Below, one piece after another: positions 22,860-35,290 of a DNA stretch of 64,000 nt (its first letter is position 1; the number at the start of each line of letters is the position of its first letter). The stretch comes from Alviniconcha marisindica (lineage: Eukaryota; Mollusca; Gastropoda; Provannidae), in NCBI GenBank assembly GCA_018857735.1, contig JABMCL010001886.1, positions 1 through 64,000 on the forward strand, read 5' to 3'. Below the pieces are notes generated by a model. It was given only the letters and a program-made list of their open reading frames with translations. It made no database searches and was not told the DNA's origin. Both the position numbers and the translations under genes were made by a program.

Positions 22860-25800
22860 CAAACATAAATAGAAATTCTGAACTTTTATTGAGACAGGGC
22901 TTTTAATTGTATCCCCACATTCTGGAACTTGTTTTAACATGACCAGATAAATACAACTTTTGGGTATTGACAATTATCCCCCCCCCCCCCCCCCGATACC
23001 TCAGTATCAGCAGTAAAGACAATGATTCATGAGTGAGCAATTCACAGTTTCAAAGCAGGGTATGCAACTGAAACACATCTGAAGAATCACAAAAAGAAAA
23101 AAGCGTGTGAGCGAACATTTTATCATTTTCAAACCAGTCACTGACTGCTCTTTTGTACATTATCATGTTTTCTTTATGCCCAAGAACAGAATCTAAACCA
23201 AAGAACCAACCAAAGGAACAATTCAATGTCAAACAAACAAACACTGAGTTAGCTAGTTAGTAACGGGATTTGAGTGTCTCGTCAACAGCACAGGGTCACC
23301 TCAGGACCATCAAACTCTGTAATAAACAAATGCACATTTCAAAACTCTTCAAGTCAATCCACAAAACCTATCCAGGCTACATGACCATAGAAGTATACAT
23401 ACAAACAAACATCAAACACATTTTTTGAAGTGTTAGTCCCTTCAATATTACCCCTGCTAAAAAAGCACATAAAGCTAGGACATGCAAGCTTGTATTGTTG
23501 ACCATTTTTACATAAATGTGTAATGGCAAATACCAGTGCCATATGGCAGCAAGCTGCACATACCACCTACCAACTATCATCTCCTAGCTGCTCAACAAGA
23601 GCCATACAAAAAAAAAAAAACTCTTAACAAAAATGTTTAGATTTTTTCTGGAAAAAAGTCAGGAGACTGGACCTTTAGCAGAATAATGACAAGACAGAAA
23701 GAGCAAGAGGACTAGGCAGAAAAACAAAAGATGAGATAGGAAAAGGAATCCCCCCCCCCCCCCCCAAACTTTATGAAGAAAACAAACCATAATAAATACA
23801 TTTAAAAAAAGACAACCATCAAACAAAAAACCAACACACTGCATATTCCTCATTTAACAACACAACAAAATATATAAAATATCCTGAATGGGCAATATTT
23901 ACATAACACAAGCTCAAAATGCAGTCAGCATTACGTACAAATAGCAACAGCAATAACAAATTAATCAAAGATCACCTGGTACTAGTGGCAGCTAACCCTT
24001 GTATCCTGTCCAAACTGAGCACCACAAGAAACTGCACCGACCAAGGAAAGAAAGTTCACTTTGTACAGGTTAAAAAACAAACACCTACTGCACTGGTGAG
24101 GCTGCATTGACACAAGTGAGAATATACACCAAAGCAGACCAGAAATGTCACTCACAAAGTTGATAAATGTAGGAAAGGAACTGCACTCATACAGAAGGCA
24201 CACTTCACTAATACAGACGAAAAACTGCATTGACAGAGGTGTGAAGCTGCATAGATGAAAAGTGCAGGCAAGTAACTTCACTGACAGACTATCAGTAACA
24301 ACATTTAAGGACGACCATGACTAAAATGTGTGTATGAATGGGCAGTGAACAGAGCCCCTGTTGACACAGGTGAGTGCTGGACAGCAGCCAACATAGGGTG
24401 CCACACAATCAATACAACACCTGCTACAGTTGCTGTTTATAGTCAGCTCAATTTCTTACTCCATCTGTTTGCACATTTTGACCCATATTTAAAGAGGTCA
24501 GTGCACAAAAAGAAACACAAAGACAAGGTATAAAGCTGAAGAGGTGTATAAGGCATCAGACTCCTGAACACACTGAAAGCTGAACTAGAAAGAAGTACAC
24601 TGCAATGAGTGCACTACACTGTTTTTCACTTGTTTGTTATGTTGTTGTTGTTGGACTTGTTGTTTTAGTTCTCAAAGCAGTCCTTTCCTAATCTGTTTGT
24701 TCTACATCACATCATCTGATATATAACATTTGCCTGTCGAGGCACTGGGACATTTGCATAGGCTAAGTACAGCCAGGACATGACCCATGACAACCAGCCC
24801 CATCTCCACATTCAGTGTTACTGTTTTATCTGGGGGGAAACAAAAACAACAATAATACTTAAAAGCAACAAAATATATGCTGCAAAGGCCAATACATTCT
24901 AAGACATAAGATGCTCACATTTCTGTAGAGAAGAAAAAGAACTAACCTTGCTACATTTTACAATGTAGGTCTGATCTCACCATTATTAAAAATAATAATA
25001 ATACAACAGCTCGACTGATGGCTGTAGGTAAGCCAGCATCAACACTTAGGAGCAGCGTGTATCTCTGTGATTTGGAATGAATTTTGAGGGCATGGGTTCT
25101 GGTTTTTGTATTCAATCTGTGATGTTTTATGGGTTTTTAATTTAATCTCTTATGTTTACAGAATACAGAATACTGATGTTCAAAGAACTGCTACTGCCTC
25201 GTAGTTTAATCACCACTGCAATGTAATTTTTCAATTCAAACAGTTGTGAGACAACCCCCACCCCATTGCTGGCTCATTCGTCTAACGCTATATCAACCAG
25301 AGACGTTGCGGCCGACTTTCTAATCCCACCAAAGAGTGAATGCAAAGTCAGCATAGCACAGCAGGACTGCCCAAGAACAAAACTGAAAATCAATAGGTAC
25401 AGCTGTGGAAAATGCACCCAGGAACCAAGGACTTCAGCCACACATCTACACGTGATTCTGACAAGGGCAACACCGACACAAATTCAACAACTCCAACAAT
25501 GGAGTAAAAATAAAATCGCCCACAAATCAATGGATGGTTAAACACAACTTTCAGATGGTCAGCAGTTATGGGTCGAACCATAGCTGCTACACTAGCGAGG
25601 GTTTTAGGGGGATGATTTAGTTCTCTGTTGCTATCACAGACGTGGTGTCAGAGTACAGCCGACCACAGCAAGCTGCCATGTGCAGACACAAAACCCAACA
25701 CTTCAACACAAATCAAAAAGTGCAGTACCAGCAAACTGCCAGATCAATTTTCTACACAAGCAAGGAGATGCTGTGAGAAGAAGAGAGCAGGGACAATGCA

Positions 25801-26340
25801 AGGCTAGTGCCCAGTAAGATAATGTAGGTGGCAAGGACAGATGGCAGCTCATCCTCTAGGGAAATGTCAAAGGACTGAGGCAGCCACAAGACCAGAGCAC
25901 AGACCTTTGTGCCTTCATTCATTACTCTGGCCACTGCAGACCAGGATACTTCCTGCTGGCAACCAAGTGCAACCTACCAAGTGATACCACACATGTTTGT
26001 ATTAATGGTAAAATTCTGATGGCTTAATTAGTTTTAAGAAAAATCGACCAGAACACAGTGTTAGTACACTTTGGCTTCAGTTGATTGTTTGTCCTAACTA
26101 AAACAGAAACTGCTCTGTCAGATAACATTTGAAACTCAAAAAACTATTTTTGATTGTAACTGGGGAAACTTTTTTTGTTTTGTTCAAAAAACAAACTATT
26201 CTGACATTCACTGAACACACGCACGCAAGCACACACACACACACACACGTGAGTACCAGTGTGTCGTAGATTAGAAAATGACTGTGTATATGTTTGTGTA
26301 CATGTCCCTTGTTTGGGCGAGGGCTGGATTACAAAGGCAT
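22860..26340. other. Unassigned intronic sequence
   Basis: Contains poly-C runs at about 22979-22994 and 23752-23766, a repeat shared with 43780-43990 (23519-23740), and a short (CA)n at 26228-26248. The ORF at 25266-25541 matches nothing I recognise and has no splice or domain support. Confidence 0.5.
23519..23740. repeat. Dispersed repeat, copy 1
   Basis: Shares aatggcaaa-accagtgcca, atggcagcaag-tgcacatacc and tcctagctgctcaacaagag with 43780-43990, in the same orientation. Family unknown. Confidence 0.8.
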
Positions 26341-26359
26341 ACATGCGTATCTATCACCC

Positions 26360-26374
26360 TCCTAAATAAAGAAT

Positions 26375-26405
<31 letters not shown>

Positions 26406-26416
26406 CTCTCTCTCTC
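26360..26416 (+). repeat. Retroelement-like tail: AATAAAGAATTCTC then CT-rich tract
   Basis: The sequence aataaagaattctctctc is the same as the 3' terminus of the minus-strand element at 18483, here on the plus strand, followed by interrupted CT. Confidence 0.7.
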
Positions 26417-26969
26417 CACAATACCCTTGGTGACAAAAAATGAACAAAAAGTTTTTCTTTCTGGCAATACCGTACTTTGGTGAAAAATATTTTTAGTGCA
26501 ACATTTTAAAATGAAAAAAGTACAAACGCTGGAAGTTCAGAACAATTTGATACAGTATACATGTTTAATAATAACTCAAAGGAAGTGCTTTTGGACAAAA
26601 ATGGCAGGGCAAAACATCCGATGTGATTGTTTTTCACTATGCACGTGGAAGTCTTTGTTTGTCACTATGCATGTGGAAGTCTGTCGTAAAACAGGTCATG
26701 TCAGAAGCCATATTCTGGCATAAGCAAACTCAGAAGAAGTGACAGGCGTGTACGTACTACATACACACCCACTTGCTGAGAGAAGGGGGAAGGGGGGGGG
26801 GGCGCTGGCACTAAGGCAGAGTGGAATAAAAGGCGGTATTGATCGTGGGCGCTGAAGAACAGCACGTAGTAACGATTGAACGCCACACTCAACCCCACAT
26901 GGGATTTGGAGCAGAGGTCTACTGGTGGCTGGTTGAGTACACACTGAGGGGAGTCGTGGTGCCCTATGA

Positions 26970-27290
26970 TGCTAAGCCATTATTCTGCACCTTCTGTGTC
27001 TAGCTAATGTTTAACGAATGCATAGCACATTGTCATCATGCCATGTATTCTGCCCCTTCTGTGTGACTGAGTCATTATTCTGCCTTTCCTCTCTGACTGA
27101 GCCATTATTCTGTCCTTCCTCTCTGACTGAGCCATTATTCTGCTCTTCCTTTCTGACCAAGCCATTATTCTGCACCTCTTGTGTCAACTTGGACACTGTT
27201 GTCATCAAGCCAATTATTCTCCACTGGATCTGTGACTGAACCATTATTCTGCACCTCCTGCGTCTAGCTAGTCTGAAACTCATCATCAAG
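26970..27290 (+). repeat. 30-bp minisatellite, diverged
   Basis: Repeated GAGCCATTATTCTG plus a C/T-rich 16-mer, clearest at 27065-27160; looser related units continue to about 27730 (gccatttatca, cagctttct). The periodic translation TEPLFCPSSL is a by-product. Confidence 0.85.
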
Positions 27291-27799
27291 CCATGATTTA
27301 TGCGCCGCCTGTTTGGTTAAGACAGTATTACTCTGCACCTCTTGCGTCTAATTAGTCAGACACTGTATTCAAGACATGATTTCTGTACCATCTGTTTGGT
27401 TTAGCCATGATTTTGCATATATGGTGTCCAGCTTATCTAAAATTAGAGCAACAGTGCAGCATGGTCATCATCAGGCCAGTTATTATGACCCTCATGTGTC
27501 CAGCTTTTCTTTAAATGACACATAACATGACTGTCACCAAGCCACTTATCATACCCTTTCTTTAAATAACTGCACAACATCACCGTTATCAAACCCTGTG
27601 TCCAACCCTTTCTTTCTTAATCGGCTGCACAACATGACTGCCACCAAGCCATTTATCATGCACTTGCTGTGTCCAGCTTTTCTGTAAACAACTGCACAGC
27701 ATGACTGTCATCAAGCCATTTATCACGCCCTTTCTGTGTGGAAGATTTACGGGAAAGCAACACTTTCTTGTCTTTTTGCACCTTGCACACAATGTTATT

Positions 27800-30700
27800 T
27801 TATTGCCTCAGTGAAAAATTCTCTCACAGGATAACCTGGTACTACAAGTATGCAAAACAAAAGCTGAATTTTGCGAACAGTTTTCACCGTCACACACTGC
27901 CCCAAGTCAGGGCACGGAGACTACTTTTTGCACAATTTCATGAAAGTCTGAAAGTAGGCATGCCAAACACAACGATCATAAAAAAATACGATTTCCTTCA
28001 AATTTTTTATCACAGTTGTTAGCGGATACTAAGTCAAACCACAGACCTATATTGCCTAATGCAAATGTTACAGATGTTTTAGTGGTGTGCTGCTCCGACC
28101 TTACTTCTTGTGCAAAGGTTTGCTAAACAGCATGGCACAGAAAGGGACTTGAGGAAAGCAGCGGAAAGTTTGGAGCATAGAAAACTTGTTGCTGAATTGT
28201 CTCGCTGACATTTAGGATCCAAGTGGAAAACTGGAAGTGTGACATGACAGGTGACCAGTCAACTAGCTCGGTCCCATCTTTGCCAGGAGATGTATTGGTG
28301 ATATTATCAGATTTTTATCCCGTGATGACCTTAATCTCACAAATGACGTAATCGCTCGAGGGATTCTTGGCATATTATTAGCAACAAAAACAGAGCAGAA
28401 TTTGTCTTTTATTCTGCCTTTTAATCCCCAGTCAAAACCCAACAGATTTGTTACCAACTTCTAATTGACTATCTACACGTGGCATGCATGGTTGCACTGA
28501 CACATCTGCTCCCACCCCCCTTCATGATTTAATGGATTGACAATAACCCCACCCCATTTAATTATAATGCAGACAAAATCACAAATCACACTAGGTACAG
28601 ACCTGGCCAAATCATGTTCCATTTCAAAATGGTGAGTAGCCACAATAGACACAATGGGGCGCGATTTGACAGGAACTTTGATTCTGAGCAATCGCAAGAT
28701 CACTATGCATTATGTTTTAAGTTAAGTGGGGATATGGGCAATCCCAGAGCGGTGGTGCTCAAGCACACAAATAGCTGGTCAACCAAGGAACTGCACTGAC
28801 AACCGTGACAACAATTGTGTGGTATGGTCTTCAGAAATGGCTGCTCAACCAAAGAGCTGCACAGACAACCATGACAACAACTGTGTAATACTGTCATCAT
28901 CACTTCAATAGCGCTGGTGACAACCGCAGGCACTGACAGTCAAAACAGCATGTCCTCTATAAGTCTAAGAAAAATGAATGGTCAGATGCGAACACTTTCG
29001 AACACAAGCTGAAAATGAAAACAACAAAACATAACATCACTTGTGCACAAAGCTACTGACCGACCCTCACAGAATGGGTGCCACGAGCAGAGACTTGTCA
29101 CACAGGAGAGACCCGTCAAAGGCAGACAGACACCCTGTCAGGTCAAACACTCGCCGCGGTTGACGAGGATGTTCAAGAGAACTGTACGATGCAGCTCCAG
29201 CACGGCGACTTGAGCTCAAGCAATTCAAGCAGCAATAACTGTGTGGAAAGCAGACCACGTGTTCAAGCTGAATGTGATGAAGATCAGTCGGTGCCAGGCT
29301 GACAGATACACTGAGGGAGAGAGCCAGAGAAAGAGAGAGAGGTTGGAAGAATGAGCTGAGCGCTGGAAATCTCCAGCACGGTACTGTGCAAACAGGCAGC
29401 CAATCAATACCAGCGATACAGCTACAGAGCCTCACCACCACGATAGGGAAGGAGCGAAAAACCATAGCCACAGGTACCCACGCATTTAATAGACTATTAC
29501 AACATGTGTTACTCTTCCTTTAAACTGTCAGTATTTCAATCAGTCCTAATAACCATCATATTTCTGAGTTGCTTTTGATCCATCACTTCCGTCCATGCCT
29601 TATTTTCACATAGCCTACTGTGATTTTTGTTTCCTTCAGAGTGTGTGTATTCTCACTAAAACATCAAGGGGAGAAGAGGTTTGGGGGGCGGGGGGAAGAA
29701 GGAAGAGAAAAAAAAGGGAGATGAATATATGTCAATGTGAAAAATCAGTCAGAATCAAGCCTAGCCGGTTTTGTCTGGAGAGTGCGTCCCCACTTTACAA
29801 GGCTGGCAAACTGAACCCACATGGCACCATACACAGTAAAACATAAATGGCCATATCCATGCAAGCAGCCGGATGAGAAAATATTCCAACTTGCTTGCAG
29901 GCGATTTAGGTACAGGTGCAGATACCTACCTATCAGGGTTGTCCAACAAAGTGCTTGTCAGAATTTTTGCTGCTGAAAATGAATAAAGCATTTCATACAA
30001 CTCACTCTATACAGCTGAAGAAAGTCATGATCTGTTCCCTACTTCATTACAATACTGGCTTTTGGGCTTATATAACCACAACGATCAATGTGAATTGAAG
30101 TCATCCCATTTAACAAAGTCTGTGGAAACATAACATCAGTTCTCTTTCAAGTATAATGAATACACACAGGCATTAAATGCACAGTGTCATTATTTCATGA
30201 CTGAAACAGTGTGATGCAAATCAAATCAGAAAGCTTGGAAAAGTAATTTTGCAGAATGAAATGGGAGCAAGCTTTCTAAATGAGCACAACGCTCTGCCAT
30301 CTTGCCTAATGATTGCACAGCTACATTTGGGGCGTTTCACGCATGCAGCAAGCATGGCATAAGCACGCCTTGCTTACTTAAATACAATCATAGAGTATGA
30401 CCACATGGATTTCATTAGCTTAAACCACAGTACCTCCATAAACGGACCAAAAACACACTGCGTACAATCAGACAGAAAGGGTTACATTTGCAGCCGTTAT
30501 GAGGTATGTTTATTTAAATTCAACTCTGCAACTTGTTACAAGCAATCAACTCAAAACAGAATGGACCACTGTTAGCTCACACTAAATATATACATCACCT
30601 CCATGATTTCAACAAATATGAATTAATCTTAATGATTAGTGTTCTCTATCCTCGTACTGTACTTAAAATAATGCAATCCGGGATCCCAAATCTCCCCAGT

Positions 30701-31340
30701 TTTTGGCAGTAACAACAAAAAAGAACTACACGCTGAGAAGGCATGTGGTTATCATATTGTGTGCTTGCAGGAAAAATCAGTACCACGCCTCAGCAAAACT
30801 GAAATTAAGCAGAGTAAGTAAACATGGTACTTAATGTCCACAGAAACCATAAGGCTTATTACAATATTGGGGACGGGGAGAAGGGAGGAAAGGGGGTATG
30901 GAGTTGGGGGAAGAGAGATTATATACCTGTCACTACACTGTCACCACCAGAATCATCCAGGACTGCATTAAGATGGGCAGCGATGGGAGCCATTTTAATG
31001 TTTCAGTAGGATGTGATGCACAAAGTCGCAAGACAGTATCCACAAACCACAACCTTTTTGAACAGAAAGATGAGCCGAAGTGGTATCAAACCGAGGTCCT
31101 TCCACTTACCAACCTAACTCCTTACCGCTGGGCCAACCGGCTCACAATTTAAGCAGAGCAAACAACAAACATAAAGAAGAAAGCAGAAAAGAAAACCTGA
31201 GATGGTAAAACATTACCAAAACAACTCTTGGTGTACAGTAGCACATTCTTCCTGTTAAACAGTACATCTAGATGACAAAACAGCACTCTAAAACATGCTG
31301 GGCAAGTTAGAGAATAACTACCCTGGCATCATCTTCTGAT
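27800..31340. other. Unassigned intronic sequence
   Basis: No coding sequence recognised. Includes a 66-bp tandem duplication at 28772-28905 (tcaacca-ag-ctgcac-gacaacc units) and a CpG-containing stretch at 29060-29480 without a supported exon. Confidence 0.45.
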
Positions 31341-31342
31341 GC

Positions 31343-33690
31343 ATTAAAGTAAAAGTCCAAGTTTTTAAGTATGCAAAATGACCATCGAAATGATTGACAA
31401 ATGAGTCACTAGTTTGAGATTTAATGAAATAAAAATGATTTTTTTTGTTTATGTTCGTTTTTAATGGATTTTATTTTTGTAGGCTGGCCGAGACTGCTGT
31501 CTCAGGTTCTCCATCAGTCACGTGACTTTCTCGGAAGTGACGTCAGTCTGGGGAGTCAGTGCAGTTGCCATCTTAGATTGTTCATTGAATGTGTATGCGT
31601 GTGGTTGACAGAAAGCTGAGATGCCGGCCTACTGTATTGCAGCAAACTGTAACAACTCACAAGCAACCCAAAGCATAACTATGCATGAGTTCCAGCGGAA
31701 CTGACCTGCTGTGAGGTGAAAATGGGTCAAATTTGTACAATTCAAACGAGCTGACTTTTATGCTGCGCCTCAGTCATGCCCATTTGTGTAGCGAGCACTT
31801 CACTGAGTGCGATTTCGTAAACTTTACTGCAAAATACCAAAAGGGGTTTGCTTCAAAGCGGAATTTGTAGGGCTGTCCACAGGGTAACCGACTTGCAATA
31901 AAATCCAGTTCGAATCTCCAAGGATAAAGCTGACAAGCAGCAAGTGCACAGCATTATACCAAAAACTGAGAAATACACTGATACCCTGAAACAAGCACTA
32001 ACAAGGCAAAGACAAAAAGTCTAACACGAATACCTACGGCAGAAAAGGCTGTGAAAGAAAGAGACCGTACACAAATGCCTGTGGTAAAGAAAGAAAGAAC
32101 AGACCACAAATGCCTGTGGCAAACAAAAAAAGAGCAAACCACAAAGGCTGGTGGTAAACGAAAAATGGCTTCCCTAATCAGTCAAGCAAACAGCTGACAC
32201 CAAATGTGTGTAGTGCATTTTTTTTTTTAAAATAATACTTTATGTAAATTGTTTTGGTAGAACTATGCTCTGCATGTGTATAGAATATCATATTTAGGTT
32301 AATATGTATCATGTGAGCACTCAGGGCGTTGATGAGCACATGATAAATGTACATTATTATTATTAAATGAAAGAAACAAAACAGCTGAAACCACCTCAAA
32401 ACCCCAAACGGTTGCCTACCTGCAAGCATAAGGTGGAAAAAACACCAAAAACAAACAAACAAACAAAACCCCACCAAATCACAACAGTCTAATAGACTAC
32501 TGTCTGCAGCAAAGGAGTGGACGACTAGTCATAAGAGCACAGAGCAAAAATAACTGTGCCAACGACAAACTAACTCTAAACTAACCCCTCACTAACCCGG
32601 CTTCCATCTAGAAAAACAAAGGCTGCAGACTGAGGCTTCCATCTAGAAAAACAAAGGCTGCAGACTGATAAAAGCAAAACGCTAATCAGGACTACCGATG
32701 ACAAAGCATCGGGATGTAAACAAATGCAGACGACAAGAGAAATACAAAATGGCTGCCCTAATCAGGCAAGCTAACAAGCGGGTACGAAATGGCCAATAAA
32801 CCAAAGATAAAAAAGAAAGAACGCATGCTGAAAAAGAAGGGTAAAAGAGAGAGAAAACAACAACACTTTCTGAAAAGAAAGAGGAGGCAAGTAATGTCAG
32901 CGAGCAACGGGACAAAGGCTGGATACACGTAATCCGTGTACACGATACAACCCACTTAGCAGTGACAACACGGCAGGGCAACAGACGCTCACGAACTACC
33001 CCACACAAAGAAAGAATGAGTGGTCTCGTTAAACATCGAGACTACCCCCTCACTCGTACATCGTAAATGAACAATATAACTCGAGAAACAAAAGGGCAAG
33101 CCAAGAGAAAAAACAGTTAATGGCAAGAACCGGTAACTAGCCCAACTCCAAACCCTAACCCAGGGTGGCCACGAAATCGCTAGTCTATTGAACTAGAACG
33201 AACAGAACTTTTTCATTTTTACATATGATGAAACAAACAAGGATAAATTGGGAAAATAAAATAAAACACCCAATAAAAGGCACCTGATGAGGTCTAGCCT
33301 GTTGTGAAAGCTAGAGTAAAGAGAACGAAAAAGACTGAAACGCCACGCACCTAACAAGGTTCGAGAAAGTTGAAATAACAAGGAGGGAATAAACAAAGGC
33401 CCAACTACTGACAATGGCGTCGGAGCTTCGTCCTTGGAGATTCGAACTGGAATGTTTTCCAAGTCGGTTACCCTGTGGTTACTAGCCATTTTGCAACGAC
33501 TCCCCTGACTGACGTAGTGCGCATGATTTTTAGCGTCATGGCGACGCTTTCGGTACGACAGAAAATGCCTGTTTTCGTGCATTTATAACCCTCAGATCAC
33601 AATGTCACCTACATCATTGTTCTCTGTGGACTTTAACGGAAATCGTGTCAAAAATCACCCCCAACCTTGGACTTGTCCTTTAAGAGCACG
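31343..33690. mobile_element. DNA element encoding a broken THAP domain, with an inverted duplication of its 5' part
   Basis: At 31621 a plus-strand MPAYCIAANCNN start is followed by MHEF, KWVKFV and, after frame changes, LCSEHFTECDF, fitting the C2CH THAP zinc finger used by P-type transposases. Stops and frameshifts break it. Segments 31525-31575 and 31873-31925 recur inverted at 33422-33520 (ccacagggtaaccgacttg, cagttcgaatctccaagga). Outer ends aaaagtccaag (31351) and, inverted, acaagtccaagg (33680) look like terminal repeats. No catalytic core was found. A 36-bp tandem duplication lies at 32598-32670. Confidence 0.65.
32228..32365 (+). mobile_element. Dispersed repeat 3' end, copy 2
   Basis: Second copy of the 5105-5240 segment, ending gtacattattattatta. 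It sits inside the THAP-element block. Confidence 0.75.
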
Positions 33691-34561
33691 CAAAGCGGCC
33701 ATTACAGTCCCTTTACCTGGCTGTCCCATGACGACTCTGGCCCTGGACAGGAAGACAGGAAGTGGAGGAGACCACAGACCGGTCTTTATTCGTGACTTCC
33801 GCCGCACAGCGCGCACAAACAGCGTTATGCCGGATGCTGTAGAGACTTCCTAGTCCCTGCCCAGTTCTCAGCGACTGACGATGGCGGTTCTGCTGCAGTG
33901 CAGGACGACCTCATTTAAAAGATTTACCCCAAGACGAAAGAACTTTTTGCACATGACTTTCTAGGTCACATACAGTTTTCCCTCGTGCATTAACGATGTC
34001 CCACCGCTCAGACCAAACACGTCAACATTCACTGACAAAGACGTAGTTTTTGCTCCTCAAACAAGTAGTAGCTGCACAGCGCTTTGCACGATGGAGGAGC
34101 GTATCTGACAAGAAGAAAATCAATTCATTGATCATGCTTTCCGCCATCCCCTGCTGGCTCCGGTAGCCATGGCGACCAGCCCCTCTGGGCACCCAATCAC
34201 AAAACAGAGGGCAGGCGTGGGCCCAAGATCCCTCTTCTGGCGTTGCAGTCGTTATTACATGCAAGTCTGTGGCGAAAACGCACAGGCTGGGGGTAGACTG
34301 GGTGAGGCATGAACAAAAGATGGGTAGAGGGAGAACGTATCGACCACGTCATTCCAGTTAATACTATTTGTGTGTACGGGCATTTGCTGAACTGCTTGTT
34401 AGGCTCTCTCAGTCATGTCATGGGCAAATCCCAATCAACAGGAACAGCTATCGCAGTTCCGCAAGGTCGACCAAAAGCTGAAACTATGAATTAAGCACTC
34501 AATGGTCAGGAGTGTGACTTTCTGATGTTGCATCCGTGACACAGGCCCCATAACTGCATAA

Positions 34562-34618
<57 letters not shown>

Positions 34619-35060
34619 CTATTTCTAGTAACAAAGACACACTGACAATTTTCTTCTGCTTCTTCTTACTATTCATTTAACGAGGGGTGTGGATGGCGGA
34701 GGGAGCGGCTGCACAATGCCAGAAATAAATACTGAGACACGGACTATACGCGAAAGCAGGCAGAGAGGATGGTTACGAATGGAAGCACCATGTTGAAAAC
34801 AAGGCAGCGCAGAGCAGTACGTGTTGGCTGGGCAAGTGAAAGTACTGACTGTTTCGCGGACCGCAAGGCGGGTGTGCTTCGGGTGGGGTAGGCCATGGCA
34901 AGCCGGTACGGCGGCACTGAAAAGTAATGATAAACCGATGTCTGCCAGTCATCACTTGAGTGACAGTCACCCATGCACCCTTTTCCGGCAGACACTGCCT
35001 GAATGTGTGGCCACAGGACTTCGCTATCCGACGTCATCCTGCATTGTCATACGATAGTGC
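33400..35060. other. CpG-richer patch inside the putative intron
   Basis: CG dinucleotides cluster here (for example 33520-33560, 33780-33850, 34050-34220, 34850-34920) compared with the CpG-poor surroundings. Part belongs to the THAP-element end. It could be an alternative promoter for stnB, but no TATA, initiator or supported first exon was seen. An (AT)n tract lies at 34564-34615. Confidence 0.35.
34564..34615. repeat. (AT)n microsatellite
   Basis: About 52 bp of AT. Confidence 0.97.
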
Positions 35061-35154
35061 CTGACACTGACAGTAGGTCAGGACCTTAGGTATCGCCAAT
35101 GCCAGATTCCCCGTGCCAAAACCACATAAGAGAGTATCAGACTGTCAGTGAAAC

Positions 35155-35290
35155 GTTTTTGTTGATCATTGACCGTTTGCAAAGGCAAAAAAAGTTTGGG
35201 TTTTGTTGATCGATGACCATTGGCAAGGGAAAGAATGGTTCGAAATTTGTTCAGTGACCATTGGCAAGGGCAGAATGGTTTGGTTGTTAG
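35155..35290. repeat. Three diverged units of about 50 bp
   Basis: Units with gatga/tgaccattggcaaggg and agaatggtt recur at about 35165, 35210 and 35255. No function evident. Confidence 0.65.

Noticed and set aside
25266..25541. 91-residue ORF as a possible gene
   Set aside because: No recognised family, no splice sites judged convincing, and it lies in repeat-rich intronic sequence; it may be chance.
33602..33853. 83-residue ORF at the CpG-richer patch as a first coding exon
   Set aside because: It is on the strand opposite to stnB and its first part belongs to the THAP-element terminus; there is no family match.
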